A stretch of 57,448 nucleotides of DNA from Bacteroidota bacterium (GCA_024743405.1 JANSWP010000041.1:1-57448); one strand, 5' to 3'; shown: positions 29,524 through 39,136, counted from the first letter of the stretch. Translations and numbers: made by a program. The notes: generated from the letters alone by a model not told the origin.

Positions 29524-30042
29524 TCAAGAGGAAGCCTTTTTCCCTTTCCAATGTTTTAAAGTAGATGGAGCGACACCAACCTTTTCATCAACTTGAATAT
29601 TTGGAAATGCAACTCTGATTCCCATCTTTATCATTGCCAAATGATGCACAGCATGATCATAGGCATACATCATTTCTCGACCGATTGAAGATTTCACTAT
29701 AGGTCTCTCCACACCTAACTCAGAGGTAAAATCAACTCTAACATCAATTATTTTTTCTTCATCACAATATGTAATCTCATCAAGAATATTTCCCATAACT
29801 CCTTTGGCAAAGGCGGTTTCCATTTCAATTAAATGATTCCGTTCTCTTTTGGAATAGTCAATTAAGCCTTCATTAAACCCACTAATAAAACAGGTATAGA
29901 AATCAGTAATATGGCGTATATGCTGTCCGATGGAAGATCCTTTAAAAATAGGAAGGTGGGTTCGATAATTTTCATCACCTACAACATCTAAAAGATCTAC
30001 CATTTGAGTGATGATAAATTTAGTCCCTTGTTTACAATTCAT
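29524..30042 (-). CDS. DinB-family (DinB/YfiT-like) putative metal-dependent protein
   Basis: The 172-aa protein fits the DinB four-helix bundle: the first metal-ligand His in SIGQHIRHITDFY (about 40) and the late pair in YAYDHAVHHLAMIKMG (about 130-140). No signal or membrane segment is present. Members include thiol transferases and many uncharacterised enzymes, so the reaction cannot be named. It lies 32 bp downstream of a coiled-coil protein gene on the same strand, and a shared transcript is likely. Confidence 0.8.
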   Translation of the reverse strand: MNCKQGTKFIITQMVDLLDVVGDENYRTHLPIFKGSSIGQHIRHITDFYTCFISGFNEGLIDYSKRERNHLIEMETAFAKGVMGNILDEITYCDEEKIIDVRVDFTSELGVERPIVKSSIGREMMYAYDHAVHHLAMIKMGIRVAFPNIQVDEKVGVAPSTLKHWKGKKASS

Positions 30043-30074
30043 CTAATGCTAATTATTAGTTGTTTAAAACCGGA

Positions 30075-30626
30075 TTAAAGATGTAAATCAATATTTTGTA
30101 CATCTTTATCTATTTGGTTTGCAATACTTTGATACGTAAATTCAAATGCATCTTTGGTCTTTTCAATTTTGTTCATTTCAGCTTGAATTAGCGAATCAGC
30201 GTTATCAATTGTATTTTGAGATTTCTCTACTTGGGCAACTAATTTCGCAATTTGAGCCTTCCATTTTTCGATTTGTACTTTCAATTTTTCAACCTCTTGT
30301 TGCTTCCCCTTCACTCGTTTATTCAATTGATTTTGAAGTGCTTGTTCAAATTGGGTTCGTTCGTTAGACAATACTTCTTTGTAGTGTTTCGCCGATTGAA
30401 TTAATTTTTCTTTTGTCAAACCAACTGTAGCAGCAGTTGCAAAAGCCGACTTTATTGCCGTATCCTCAGCCATATCCATATCAGACAAAGCCCTTAATGA
30501 TTGAACAAATTCTAGGTAATCAAACCCAGGTAAGTTATTTTTTGAAAGTGCTTTCGTCAAGAATTCTACACTTTTATCGTCTAACCCATGAACCGTTCCG
30601 AAGACATCTTTTAAGTTTTTTTGCAT
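30075..30626 (-). CDS. Coiled-coil protein of unknown function
   Basis: This 183-aa cytoplasmic protein has a helical N-terminal domain (about 1-85) and a long heptad-rich coiled coil (about 90-165, for example QQEVEKLKVQIEKWKAQIAK). Similar proteins are annotated only as hypothetical in Bacteroidota, to my knowledge. ATG start at 30626. It is probably in one transcript with the DinB-like gene that follows. Confidence 0.75.
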   Translation of the reverse strand: MQKNLKDVFGTVHGLDDKSVEFLTKALSKNNLPGFDYLEFVQSLRALSDMDMAEDTAIKSAFATAATVGLTKEKLIQSAKHYKEVLSNERTQFEQALQNQLNKRVKGKQQEVEKLKVQIEKWKAQIAKLVAQVEKSQNTIDNADSLIQAEMNKIEKTKDAFEFTYQSIANQIDKDVQNIDLHL

Positions 30627-30862
30627 ATTGTTTTCGATATATAATTTTGAAAAAAAAATTGCTTTTCAAAAAGTTTGCAAATATATGAAATCTTGTTTGT
30701 TGGCTATCTAGGATTAGACAAAAGCTAAACTTACTTTGTTCAAATACCTAATTGTTGTCCTATAAACCACAATTGGAAGGAATAATTGCATACCACTTAA
30801 CTAATTTATTTATTAAAAAATGATTCCTTTTAAAGAACATATATCAAAACAAAAAGGAAATC

Positions 30863-30870
30863 TATCTTTG
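30863..30870 (+). promoter_or_regulatory. Candidate -7 element for the S9 peptidase gene
   Basis: TATCTTTG fits TAnnTTTG and lies 28 bp before the ATG at 30899. No clear TTTG is seen at the -33 distance. Confidence 0.4.
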
Positions 30871-30898
30871 CCTCCAAAAATTCAAATTATCTATAATT

Positions 30899-32812
30899 AT
30901 GGAAAATAATAAGACATTGCCCGGAGATCCAACGCTTCCATCATCTTCAGAAGAACTCCAAAAACTAATCGCTGAAGAATATGGAAACTTTAAGTATAGT
31001 GTTGAAGATTTTTTCAAAAAACCAGACAAAACTAGATATCAACTTTCAAAGAAAGGAACCCATTTTTCTTTTATGGGTCCTTACAAAAATCGTCAAAATA
31101 TTTTTACCCAAAAAATAGGGACATCAGATATCACCCAAATAACTTTTGAAACTGACCGAGATCTCGCTTGGTATTTTTGGGCCAATAACTCTCGGATTAT
31201 TTATGGCAAGGATGATGGTGGAAATGAAAATTTTCATTTGTATGCTGTAAATGCAGATGGTTCTGACCTTATTGAATTAACACCATTTAAAGGAGTCAGA
31301 ATCGATATTATTGATACGCTAGAAGATTTCGATGATGAAATAATTATCGGAATGAACAAAAATAATCCGCAACTATTCGAGCCTTACCGGCTAAATATTA
31401 TAAATGGGAAATTGACACAATTAGCAGAAAATAATAACCCTGTTGAGCCAATCAGTGAGTGGATGACTGATCATGATGGAAAACTGCGGGTCGCAATAAA
31501 AGTGCAAAACGGAACCAATTCTGTGATTATGTATCGTAAAACAGAAAATGAACCGTTCAAAGAAGTTTTAACGACTGATTTTCGAGTCACTCTCTCTCCC
31601 CTCTTTTTTGAATTCGACAATGGCAATATAGTTTATGCCTCTTCCAATCTTGGTCGAGATAAAAGCGCTATAGTGAAATTTGATTTGGAAGCTGGTAAAG
31701 AATATGGCGCGCCCCTTTTTGAGCATGAAGAAGTCGACGTTTCCCAATTATCCTTTTCTAGAAAAAGAAAAGTGCTCACATCAATTCTTTATACCACAGA
31801 CTTAAGGCATCGACATTTTTTAGATGCAGAAACGGAATCTATTTATAAAAGATTAAAAAAGAGTCTTGGAGATTATGAAATATTCGTGACTAGCCACAAT
31901 AAAGCGGAGGACAAATTTATGGTTCGAACTTTTAGTGATCGGTCATTAGGAGCCTATTATTTTTATGACAAAACAAAAGATGAACTGACAAAAATTGTTG
32001 AAGTGAGTCCATGGATTAAGGAGGAGGATATGTCAGAGATGCATCCGATTAAATATACCTCGAGAGATGGGTTGACCATCAATGGATATTTGACTTTACC
32101 CAAAGGAAAAATACCTAAAAACCTGCCAGTCGTTGTGAATCCTCATGGAGGACCTTGGGCACGAGACGAATGGGGTTATAATCCGGAAATTCAATTGATG
32201 GCTAGCCGTGGGTATGCTATTTTACAAATGAACTTTCGATCAAGTACTGGTTACGGCCGTGAATTTTGGGAAAAAGGATTTAAGAAATGGGGAGATACCA
32301 TGCAAAATGACATCACAGATGGTGTAAATTATTTGATTGAACAAGGTATTGCAAATCCAAAAAGAATAGCCATTTATGGAGGAAGCTATGGTGGTTATGC
32401 GACTTTAGCTGGCGTTACTTATACTCCAGATTTGTATGCGTGCGCAATTGATTATGTGGGTGTTTCAAATTTATTTTCATTTATGAAGACCATTCCTCCT
32501 TATTGGGAACCCTATTTGAAAATGATGTACGAAATGGTTGGAAATCCTGATGAAGAAAAAGAAAGAATGCATAAATATTCACCCGTTTTTCATGTCGATA
32601 AAATCAAAGCACCTTTATTCGTGGTGCAAGGAGCAAACGACCCTAGAGTCAATATCGATGAAGCGGATCAAATTGTAAAAGCGCTTAGAAATAATGGAAT
32701 TGAAGTACCATACCTAGTTAAATACAATGAAGGGCATGGATTCGGAAACCAAGAAAATCAGTTTGAATTTTATAAAGCAATGATTGGGTTTTTAGGCAAA
32801 TATTTGAGTTAA
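30899..32812 (+). CDS. S9-family prolyl oligopeptidase-like serine peptidase
   Basis: At 637 aa the protein has a beta-propeller N-terminal part (about 40-370) and an alpha/beta-hydrolase peptidase domain (about 385-637). The catalytic triad is visible: Ser in YGGSYGGYA (about 495), Asp in GANDPRVN (about 581) and His in NEGHGFGN (about 611). The oxyanion motif NPHGGP is also present. There is no signal peptide, so it should act in the cytoplasm on oligopeptides, as acylaminoacyl-peptidase-like S9C enzymes do. Stand-alone gene; a half-arm of the hairpin repeat starts right after its stop. Confidence 0.92.
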   Translation: MENNKTLPGDPTLPSSSEELQKLIAEEYGNFKYSVEDFFKKPDKTRYQLSKKGTHFSFMGPYKNRQNIFTQKIGTSDITQITFETDRDLAWYFWANNSRIIYGKDDGGNENFHLYAVNADGSDLIELTPFKGVRIDIIDTLEDFDDEIIIGMNKNNPQLFEPYRLNIINGKLTQLAENNNPVEPISEWMTDHDGKLRVAIKVQNGTNSVIMYRKTENEPFKEVLTTDFRVTLSPLFFEFDNGNIVYASSNLGRDKSAIVKFDLEAGKEYGAPLFEHEEVDVSQLSFSRKRKVLTSILYTTDLRHRHFLDAETESIYKRLKKSLGDYEIFVTSHNKAEDKFMVRTFSDRSLGAYYFYDKTKDELTKIVEVSPWIKEEDMSEMHPIKYTSRDGLTINGYLTLPKGKIPKNLPVVVNPHGGPWARDEWGYNPEIQLMASRGYAILQMNFRSSTGYGREFWEKGFKKWGDTMQNDITDGVNYLIEQGIANPKRIAIYGGSYGGYATLAGVTYTPDLYACAIDYVGVSNLFSFMKTIPPYWEPYLKMMYEMVGNPDEEKERMHKYSPVFHVDKIKAPLFVVQGANDPRVNIDEADQIVKALRNNGIEVPYLVKYNEGHGFGNQENQFEFYKAMIGFLGKYLS

Positions 32813-32850
32813 GGAATGTGTAAAGAATAACTTATAACATTAGGAGTTGG
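32813..32850. repeat. Half-arm remnant of hairpin repeat
   Basis: TAAAGAATAACTTATAACAT (32821-32840) matches one arm of copy 2 (29124-29281), plus TAGG beyond it, but no partner arm or core follows. It begins at the base after the peptidase stop codon. Confidence 0.6.
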
Positions 32851-32869
32851 GTTAACATCAATAGGTTCC

Positions 32870-33490
32870 TCAATTATCAATAATTGCGGAACCTATTTGT
32901 TCATCTGCCTTTACAATCTGAAATTCAATTAAACCGGCGTCTATCTCTGCTTTGGATAAAAACCCATTCTCATAATAGTATTTGTTGATTCTTCCTTTAG
33001 GATCCGTTTTTTCATAAACACTATTACCAATGTGCTTTACAGTGTGAAAGTTACCTTGTTTTTCGGAAAAGGCAGTCAATTCATTCTTAGGCTCAAAAAA
33101 GACAAACATACTTCCGCAAAAGGTTATTGGAAATTCCTTTATTATGAATTCATCTCCATCATTCTCCATTACATATTCATTTCCACGCCGATTTGTAATG
33201 GTCTTTCCATAATTTTTTTTATTTACAGAAACACTCATATCTGAATATTCCAACTGTCCATTCTCAACTCTCAAATTATTATCAAAAACAATCTTAAAGT
33301 CCATTATCAAACTTAGAGTCGTTTTTGTCTGACTTGAATAAATAACCTGGTTAGCAGATCTAGTCTGCTTTGCCTCCAATACCCCAACTTCTTTACCTCT
33401 ATGAATAATGTTAAAGTTGAAATTTTGAGTTTGAGCAATTCCAGAGTTTACAATACATAAAAGAAAAAACAAAATAGCTAAGAGTCGCAT
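32870..33490 (-). CDS. Secreted DUF6134-family protein
   Basis: The 206-aa protein has a signal peptide (LLAILFFLLCIVN, then GIAQ) and the conserved features of DUF6134: FNIIHRGKEVGVLEA near the start, SLIMDFKIVFDNNL, ITFCGSMFVFFEP and the NKYYYENG close. The family is periplasmic, probably beta-barrel-like, and has no known function. ATG start. Its 3' end faces the S9 peptidase gene. Confidence 0.8.
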   Translation of the reverse strand: MRLLAILFFLLCIVNSGIAQTQNFNFNIIHRGKEVGVLEAKQTRSANQVIYSSQTKTTLSLIMDFKIVFDNNLRVENGQLEYSDMSVSVNKKNYGKTITNRRGNEYVMENDGDEFIIKEFPITFCGSMFVFFEPKNELTAFSEKQGNFHTVKHIGNSVYEKTDPKGRINKYYYENGFLSKAEIDAGLIEFQIVKADEQIGSAIIDN

Positions 33491-33581
33491 TTATGTTATT
33501 ATTGATTATAAAAAAATAGAACGATTGAAATCCAAGATTATGCGAAAGTTAATTAAAAATAAATTAGAATTGAAATGATCG

Positions 33582-33589
33582 TAAGTTTG
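33582..33589 (+). promoter_or_regulatory. Candidate -7 element for the CDP-alcohol transferase gene
   Basis: TAAGTTTG fits TAnnTTTG, 72 bp ahead of the ATG at 33662. No clear -33 TTTG. Confidence 0.35.
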
Positions 33590-33661
33590 CATTTTTTGTC
33601 ACGCGATGAAATGGAATACTAACAACCCAACTTTTTCATTTCAAACCTTTAATAGAAATTA

Positions 33662-34429
33662 ATGTCTAAGTTACCCAAACAATATCAATTTATTGATTTA
33701 TCAGATTATGGTAGAATTGTAGCAAGATGGATAGCCAATTCCTTGAAAAACACTTCAATCACACCAATTCACGTAACTTCTTGGTTTATTGTTTCAGGTT
33801 TTTTGGCTATTTTATGTATGCTTTATGATTACAAAGTTTCTGCCGCTTTTTTCCTGATTCTGAAGTCCATTTTAGATGCTGCCGATGGAGAGTTGTCTAG
33901 GGTTAAGAATACCCCTTCCTATATTGGTCGTTATTATGATTCCATTGCAGATATCATTTTGAATTTCTTATTTTTTATTACTCTTTGGTACATTACAAAT
34001 ACTTCCATTGTCTTAGTAATCCTTGCATTCCTAGGTGTTCAGTTGCAAGGCACCTTGTACAATTATTATTATGTCATATTAAGGAATAACGTAAACGGAG
34101 ACACTACTAGTCGAATTTTTGAGGATTCAGCGCCCAAAGCCATGAAGGGAGAAAAGCAACAAACCGTCAATATTTTTTATAAAATTTATGATTTACTCTA
34201 TATTACTTTTGATAAAACCATTTATATAATTGATAAAGATGCAATGAACAGTAAGCCTTTTCCTAGGTGGTTCATGACCCTATTATCTACTTTCGGGCTA
34301 GGATTTCAACTATTGGTTATGGCGATTATGTTGGTATTTAATCTAGAAATGTATGTAGTCCCATTTTTTATCGGATATTCTATTATGATATTGGTTTTTG
34401 TAGGAATAAGACGATATATTTTGGTTTGA
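33662..34429 (+). CDS. CDP-alcohol phosphatidyltransferase family protein
   Basis: The 255-aa protein has about six membrane helices. It carries the family signature DxxDGxxxR, then GxxxDxxxD, visible as LDAADGELSR, IGRYYDSIAD (about 78-103). Such enzymes swap CMP of a CDP-alcohol for an alcohol to make phospholipids or related lipids. The soluble loop between helices (about 155-195) is unusually long. The head group is not readable. It is a single gene between a divergent DUF6134 gene and a terminator at 34474. Confidence 0.9.
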   Translation: MSKLPKQYQFIDLSDYGRIVARWIANSLKNTSITPIHVTSWFIVSGFLAILCMLYDYKVSAAFFLILKSILDAADGELSRVKNTPSYIGRYYDSIADIILNFLFFITLWYITNTSIVLVILAFLGVQLQGTLYNYYYVILRNNVNGDTTSRIFEDSAPKAMKGEKQQTVNIFYKIYDLLYITFDKTIYIIDKDAMNSKPFPRWFMTLLSTFGLGFQLLVMAIMLVFNLEMYVVPFFIGYSIMILVFVGIRRYILV

Positions 34430-34473
34430 ACCTTTTGCAGGCATAGGATAACTTTTTGTTTTGATTCAAAAAA

Positions 34474-34515
34474 AAAGGAAGCCACTACTTGTTTATAAAA
34501 ATAGTGGCTTCCTTT
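34474..34515. terminator. Intrinsic terminator between convergent genes
   Basis: A perfect 14-bp stem (AAAGGAAGCCACTA with TAGTGGCTTCCTTT) has a 14-nt loop. The A-run on its left gives a U-run for leftward transcripts, so it best fits the propeller lipoprotein gene stopping at 34657, while also able to stop the rightward gene ending at 34429. Confidence 0.82.
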
Positions 34516-34656
34516 GTCATTTAACTAATGATACAAAACTGCTAATTATTTACTCTTGAAAAATACAGTTATGCTCACCTGCAGGCGAACACACCAAGCG
34601 AACTAGGCTATTTTTTCGGATGTTAAAACAATCCAATTTACATATAAGATATTCCA

Positions 34657-35934
34657 TCATCTACTCACATTTCGAGAATTCCTCATATCATGTGCATAAG
34701 ATGGCCATCCACCACTTTGACTTAAAGTTGCATCAGCTTGTAATGCAGCAATGGTATTGTTCGCCCTTACAATAAGTTTATTGCCAGGGATGAGAAGGAA
34801 CAATCGATGATCAATACCTGGATAAGGGATATTTTGGGCTTGACTACCATCCATTTCGTAGCTTACTAAATTGGTTTCGAAACCAATGTTATGAACCATT
34901 GCAAAGCGATTTTTACTATCAATTTTCACTCCATCCATAAAATGAGGATCAATAAGTTTATTTTTAATTCCATTACCTCCAATGGTTAGGGTGTAAATTC
35001 CATATGGAGCATCAAAAAATACGACCCCATTATGATTCATTATTTTGTTAAGGTAACCCACTTCGTCAATACTACTCCATAGTACATCACCAGAAGAACA
35101 ATCAATCTCATGTAGCCTTCTTGCCTCACCATTTAAACCTACTGCACAAATTAAAGAATTGTTATCTGTAATCAAGATGTTGTTGGCAGAAGAAGTTATT
35201 AAATCAATTTCCTTGGTCCAAAGGACACTACCGTTTGCAATATCCAAAGCATAAATCACATCCTTACCATTCAATGAAGAATAGTAATAAGCAATATTAT
35301 CTTTATTAATCACTAATGAAGTTGCCCCCCATTCATTCGCAGTCAAATTATGCCAACGTTTGGTGCCACTTTTATCAATACCATAAATACCACGATGATA
35401 AACTCCAGAACCAATACTTCCTAATACTAAGGAACCATCTTTTGCAATAGCTAAAGAACCAATTTGACCAAAGGTATATAATTCTCCACCATCAGAATTG
35501 GTTATTGTTTCTGGCACCTTCCATGTCCAAAGAAATTCTCCATTGTTTGGATCTATAGCATATAAAGTATAAAATCCAATTGCATAGATAACTCCACCAT
35601 CCCCGATGACAATATCACTTGATAGATCCATATGGTCTAATTCGGCAGAACTCCATTTTAATTCACCTGTTTCAGCATTGACCGCATTAATTCTTGTAGG
35701 CGTCCAAATCACCGTTCCCCCACCCTGGGCATAATAAATGGTGTTGTTATCATAAGCCATTGAGTTCAGAATAAAATACTTGTCCTGATCAAAAGCTTTA
35801 TGTTCCCATAGTACATCGCCAATTTCTGATTCATCAACAGGTGGATCATCATTATCAAATAGATCACAACTTGGAATCATTACGAAGGAAAAAAGAAAAA
35901 TAAATACTTTCAGGAAAGGATTTAGGGCTTTCAT
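34657..35934 (-). CDS. PQQ-like beta-propeller lipoprotein
   Basis: The 425-aa protein has a lipoprotein signal ending in IPSC (about residue 23) and an acidic linker (DLFDNDDPPVDE). Repeated PQQ-like blades follow, each with the AxDxxxGxxxW pattern (NAVNAETGELKW, YAIDPNNGEFLW, YALDIANGSVLW, HEIDCSSGDVLW). This is a cell-surface or periplasmic propeller. No catalytic residues of quinoprotein dehydrogenases are evident, so a binding or scaffold role like BamB is possible, but BamB identity is not supported. ATG start. Long upstream spacer without other genes. Confidence 0.87.
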   Translation of the reverse strand: MKALNPFLKVFIFLFSFVMIPSCDLFDNDDPPVDESEIGDVLWEHKAFDQDKYFILNSMAYDNNTIYYAQGGGTVIWTPTRINAVNAETGELKWSSAELDHMDLSSDIVIGDGGVIYAIGFYTLYAIDPNNGEFLWTWKVPETITNSDGGELYTFGQIGSLAIAKDGSLVLGSIGSGVYHRGIYGIDKSGTKRWHNLTANEWGATSLVINKDNIAYYYSSLNGKDVIYALDIANGSVLWTKEIDLITSSANNILITDNNSLICAVGLNGEARRLHEIDCSSGDVLWSSIDEVGYLNKIMNHNGVVFFDAPYGIYTLTIGGNGIKNKLIDPHFMDGVKIDSKNRFAMVHNIGFETNLVSYEMDGSQAQNIPYPGIDHRLFLLIPGNKLIVRANNTIAALQADATLSQSGGWPSYAHDMRNSRNVSR

Positions 35935-36516
35935 AATATGATATTTTAGTTTTTAAATTCCGTATTCCAAAATATTTGATGAAGCTTAAAAGTCCTCTTT
36001 ATTAAATAATAATATTGAAACATGACCAATTAATTGCCTGCATAAGCATTTTGGAATACAGTCAAATTATCAAGAATTATCTTAAGGAAAATTGCTAAAA
36101 TAAATTATGATTTCTATTGTGAATAGGTATGATTTTCATCAGTAAACAACGGTTCCAAACTATTAGATATAGAGTGCTTGAACTCAAAACACCAATTGAA
36201 ATCAGGTAAAAGAAGTCAGTTTTTAATACAGCTTCTTAAATTATTCTAGAGTGAAAGTTTAGCAGTTCTTTTTGTCAGAATTTCAATAAAACCATTGGCA
36301 ACTCGCAAACAGTTTGATAATTTTGGAGCATGCTTAAATGTATCACTCCCTATAGCAAGGAGATAGTTTTTACATCAGAGCGATGTAGTTGAATCAGGCA
36401 TAAAACGACTAATATGCTTTTGTTAAGGCATCAAAAAAAGAATAATAAAACCCCTAAAATTAAGACCAACAAGTTTAAAAGAATACCTTGATTTCTGAAT
36501 CTTTCTAAAAAGAACT
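35935..36516. other. Intergenic spacer, nothing recognised
   Basis: About 580 bp between divergent genes (propeller lipoprotein and sulfatase). No sustained open frame, RNA gene or repeat-family copy was seen. It must hold both promoters. Confidence 0.6.
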
Positions 36517-37932
36517 ATGAAAAAAAAAATTTACTTACTAATTGTTTTGGTATTATTTCAATGTAAGTATGAGCCCATTGAAAAAAACCCAAATATTCAG
36601 GAGCAACCTAATATTTTATTTTTTCTAGTCGATGATCAACGAAATGATACTATTTCTTGTGCAGGGCATCCAATTATTCAAACCCCAACCCTTGATTTTC
36701 TTGCTACAAATGGCATTAGATTTATTAACACCTATGTCACCTCTGCTATTTGTGCGGCAAGTAGAGCATCCATTCTTACCGGGTTATATGAAAATAAGCA
36801 CAATTATACCTTTGGCAAGCCACCTTTAAAAACAGAATTTAGTACTAGTTCCTATCCTTATTTATTAAAAAAATTGGGCTACAAAACTGGATTTATAGGC
36901 AAATTTGGTGTAAAACTTGAAAAGCGAGATAGCATTATAAATCAGTTATTTGATTTTTATAAACCATCTCCCAGGAACGCCCCTCATTTTGTAACATTAG
37001 AGGATGGCACTAAACGACATTCAGCTGAAATTTGCGGAGATGAAGCAATAACATTTATTAAAAACCAAAGTACGGATACGCCTTTTTGTCTTTCTATTAG
37101 TTTTAATTCTGTCCATGCCGTTGATAGTGACTTAACTCCAGGAAACAAGGGTCATTATCCTTATCCTCAATCCGTTGCTAGTTTGTATGAAAATGTGGAA
37201 ATTCCAGAACCAAAATTATCGGATCCTCAAATCTACGAAAATCATCCAGACTTCATTAAAAACTCACTAAACAGAGAACGTTTTTTTTGGCGGTGGGATA
37301 CCAAGGAAAAATATCAAATAAACATGAGGGCCTATTACAGAATGATTTCTGGTTATGACAAAGTAATGGAGCGAGTCATTAATGTTCTATATGAAAAGGG
37401 GTTTGATAAAAATACGATTATTATTTTTTCGGCAGACAATGGTTATTATATGGGAAATAGAGGTTTCGCTGGGAAGTGGACACATTATGAGGAGTCTCTA
37501 AGAGTTCCTCTAATAATTTATGACCCTCGAAAGCCTAAAAAAGACACTCATTTAACTTCTGATAAAATCGCTCTTAATATTGATATTGCTCCAACCATAC
37601 TTGATTATGTGGGATTAACTCCACCAAATGGATATCAGGGGCAAAGTCTTTTACCGCTAATAAACAATCAAAATCCAACTACTTGGCGTGAAGATTTTAT
37701 TTGTGAACATCGGATGAATCACCCTAAAATTCCGAAGTATGTTGGTGTCCACGGAAAACGTTATGTCTATGCTAACTATTATGAACAAAACCCACCGTAT
37801 GAATATTTACACGATTTGGCAATTGATCCAAATCAATTAAAAAATCTGGTTGAGAGGGCTGATTACCAAGAGATCTTGAAAAAAATAAGAGCAAAAAATG
37901 TAAGACAAATTAAGAGAGTTGGAAAAAATTAA
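36517..37932 (+). CDS. Sulfatase (formylglycine-dependent), probable lipoprotein
   Basis: The 471-aa protein has a short hydrophobic signal ending in LFQC (Cys 16), a loose lipobox. The sulfatase fold shows metal residues in FLVDDQRND and the activation motif ICAASRASILTG (CxAxR, Cys about 79, to be oxidised to formylglycine by an anaerobic or FGE-type maturase). FSADNGYYMG and GKWTHYEESLRVP follow as further active-site segments. It should remove sulfate from sulfated glycans at the cell surface or periplasm. No polysaccharide-utilisation genes (SusC/SusD) sit next to it, which is unusual for a marine-type sulfatase. ATG start. Confidence 0.9.
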   Translation: MKKKIYLLIVLVLFQCKYEPIEKNPNIQEQPNILFFLVDDQRNDTISCAGHPIIQTPTLDFLATNGIRFINTYVTSAICAASRASILTGLYENKHNYTFGKPPLKTEFSTSSYPYLLKKLGYKTGFIGKFGVKLEKRDSIINQLFDFYKPSPRNAPHFVTLEDGTKRHSAEICGDEAITFIKNQSTDTPFCLSISFNSVHAVDSDLTPGNKGHYPYPQSVASLYENVEIPEPKLSDPQIYENHPDFIKNSLNRERFFWRWDTKEKYQINMRAYYRMISGYDKVMERVINVLYEKGFDKNTIIIFSADNGYYMGNRGFAGKWTHYEESLRVPLIIYDPRKPKKDTHLTSDKIALNIDIAPTILDYVGLTPPNGYQGQSLLPLINNQNPTTWREDFICEHRMNHPKIPKYVGVHGKRYVYANYYEQNPPYEYLHDLAIDPNQLKNLVERADYQEILKKIRAKNVRQIKRVGKN

Positions 37933-38077
37933 CTACCCGAAATTGAATAGTTACTTTCAGATTGAAAAACCCACCTATTTTAAGCATATATAAAACATAT
38001 CTTTATGTAAATCACCAAATAGTAATACCACTGTTGGGATTGTTGTGAAATTTATATTATTCACGGGTTAGTTTCCA

Positions 38078-38434
38078 TTAATGCTGAAAGTGAACTTCTT
38101 TTAAGATGAGAAAAAAAGGAATCCACCAGATAAAGTCATTGGTAAATAGAGTATAAATAAATTCAAAAGGTATGATGCCTTGCAGGTAATTAAAAAGGAA
38201 TCCAAGCAGACCAAAAAATTTTCCCAGAATCCCTACCGCTACAATCGGCCAATGCCTCATCGGGTCATAAGATACCCACCAATAACCAAGTCCATAAACG
38301 CCAATGACCATTACAATACCTTCCCATACCATCGGATGATTAAGCGGATCCATACCTACTAACTCAAAAAAGTGGTTGGCGAAAAGAACTACCCACGCTC
38401 CCCAGAGAAGATTGTAGATGGCAGCGAGACGCAA
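38078..38434 (-). CDS. Small four-helix membrane protein, 5' end disrupted by a hairpin repeat
   Basis: The 118-aa reading frame encodes four hydrophobic segments and the conserved-looking stretches LYNLLWGAWVVLF-like (IYNLLWGAWVVLF), DPMRHWPIVAVGILGKF and FTNDFIWWIPFFLIL. These belong to a widespread small membrane family without known function. There is no ATG in frame: the first candidate is TTG at 38434, with a stop (TGA) nine codons earlier. Hairpin repeat copy 4 begins at 38437. Relatives as I know them carry more residues before this point, so the 5' end was probably displaced by the repeat. Either the gene now starts at TTG, or it is a pseudogene. Confidence 0.65.
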   Translation of the reverse strand: MRLAAIYNLLWGAWVVLFANHFFELVGMDPLNHPMVWEGIVMVIGVYGLGYWWVSYDPMRHWPIVAVGILGKFFGLLGFLFNYLQGIIPFEFIYTLFTNDFIWWIPFFLILKEVHFQH

Positions 38435-38436
38435 GG

Positions 38437-38602
38437 TAAGTGCTTGGACAGAAATAACTCACACATATTATGACGGACTATTTTTTCACCATATTTCGTT
38501 AAAAATAATCACCATATCTAAGGATATGCCTGTGCTTTTTGCCTCGTCTGGCAAATAAATAGTTTTCGTCAAATATGGAACTTATTTCTGTCCAAGCGCT
38601 TA
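38437..38602 (+). repeat. Dispersed long-hairpin repeat, copy 4
   Basis: Arms AAGTGCTTGGACAGAAATAA (38438-38457) and TTATTTCTGTCCAAGCGCTT (38582-38601) pair with one G-U. Core TTTCGTTAAAAATAATCACC, apical stem CATATC/GATATG, then GCCTGTGCTTTTTGCCTCG. The arms are the same type as in copies 6 and 7. It abuts the 5' end of a membrane-protein gene. Confidence 0.88.
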
Positions 38603-38681
38603 ATTTCCAAAAAATAATATTTGAATTATAAATTGTAATTAATACGATTAAATTGTTATCAACTTCATGAAACAAATTCTT

Positions 38682-39122
38682 TCAGATTTTACTAAAGTAC
38701 TTTTTGTAAATTTTTTTACGGGGATAAAATCCCAGATAAATGGCTGGATACAATAGCCATGAAAGAAAAAATACAGGACCTTTGAAAGTGATATCATCTA
38801 TTATGTATGAAGTGCTATCCGTTATTTTTCGTACGATATGTTTATGTTTCCAGTAAGACATTGGAAAAGGTAGTTTCAAGCCTTCATCAATAAAGAAAGA
38901 TTCTTTTTCGTTTTCTCCATCATCGGTTATATGACTTATCCAATCTGCTTTTATGGGGCTATGGAATCGCAAATGTACTTTGTCACCTTTTTTAGAACCT
39001 GTGAATACAATGATTTTCATATCAGCGTGACTGGGCTTTAAAGCTTCAAATAATTTCTTGTCAAACTGCCGCATGATATCCTTGTAGTTGCCATTAACCT
39101 TAGTTTTTATTTCAATATTCAT
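38682..39122 (-). CDS. SRPBCC-like ligand-binding-fold protein
   Basis: The 146-aa protein has no signal peptide. It reads as a START/SRPBCC-type fold: MNIEIKTKVNGNYKDIM, a central HLRFHSPIKADWISHI strand pair, and a C-terminal helix with a hydrophobic run (FFLSWLLYPAIYLGFYP). Identification rests on overall pattern rather than catalytic residues, so it is tentative. It lies 14 bp after the dps gene on the same strand and is probably co-transcribed with it. Confidence 0.6.
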   Translation of the reverse strand: MNIEIKTKVNGNYKDIMRQFDKKLFEALKPSHADMKIIVFTGSKKGDKVHLRFHSPIKADWISHITDDGENEKESFFIDEGLKLPFPMSYWKHKHIVRKITDSTSYIIDDITFKGPVFFLSWLLYPAIYLGFYPRKKIYKKYFSKI

Positions 39123-39136
39123 TTATGATGTGTGAG

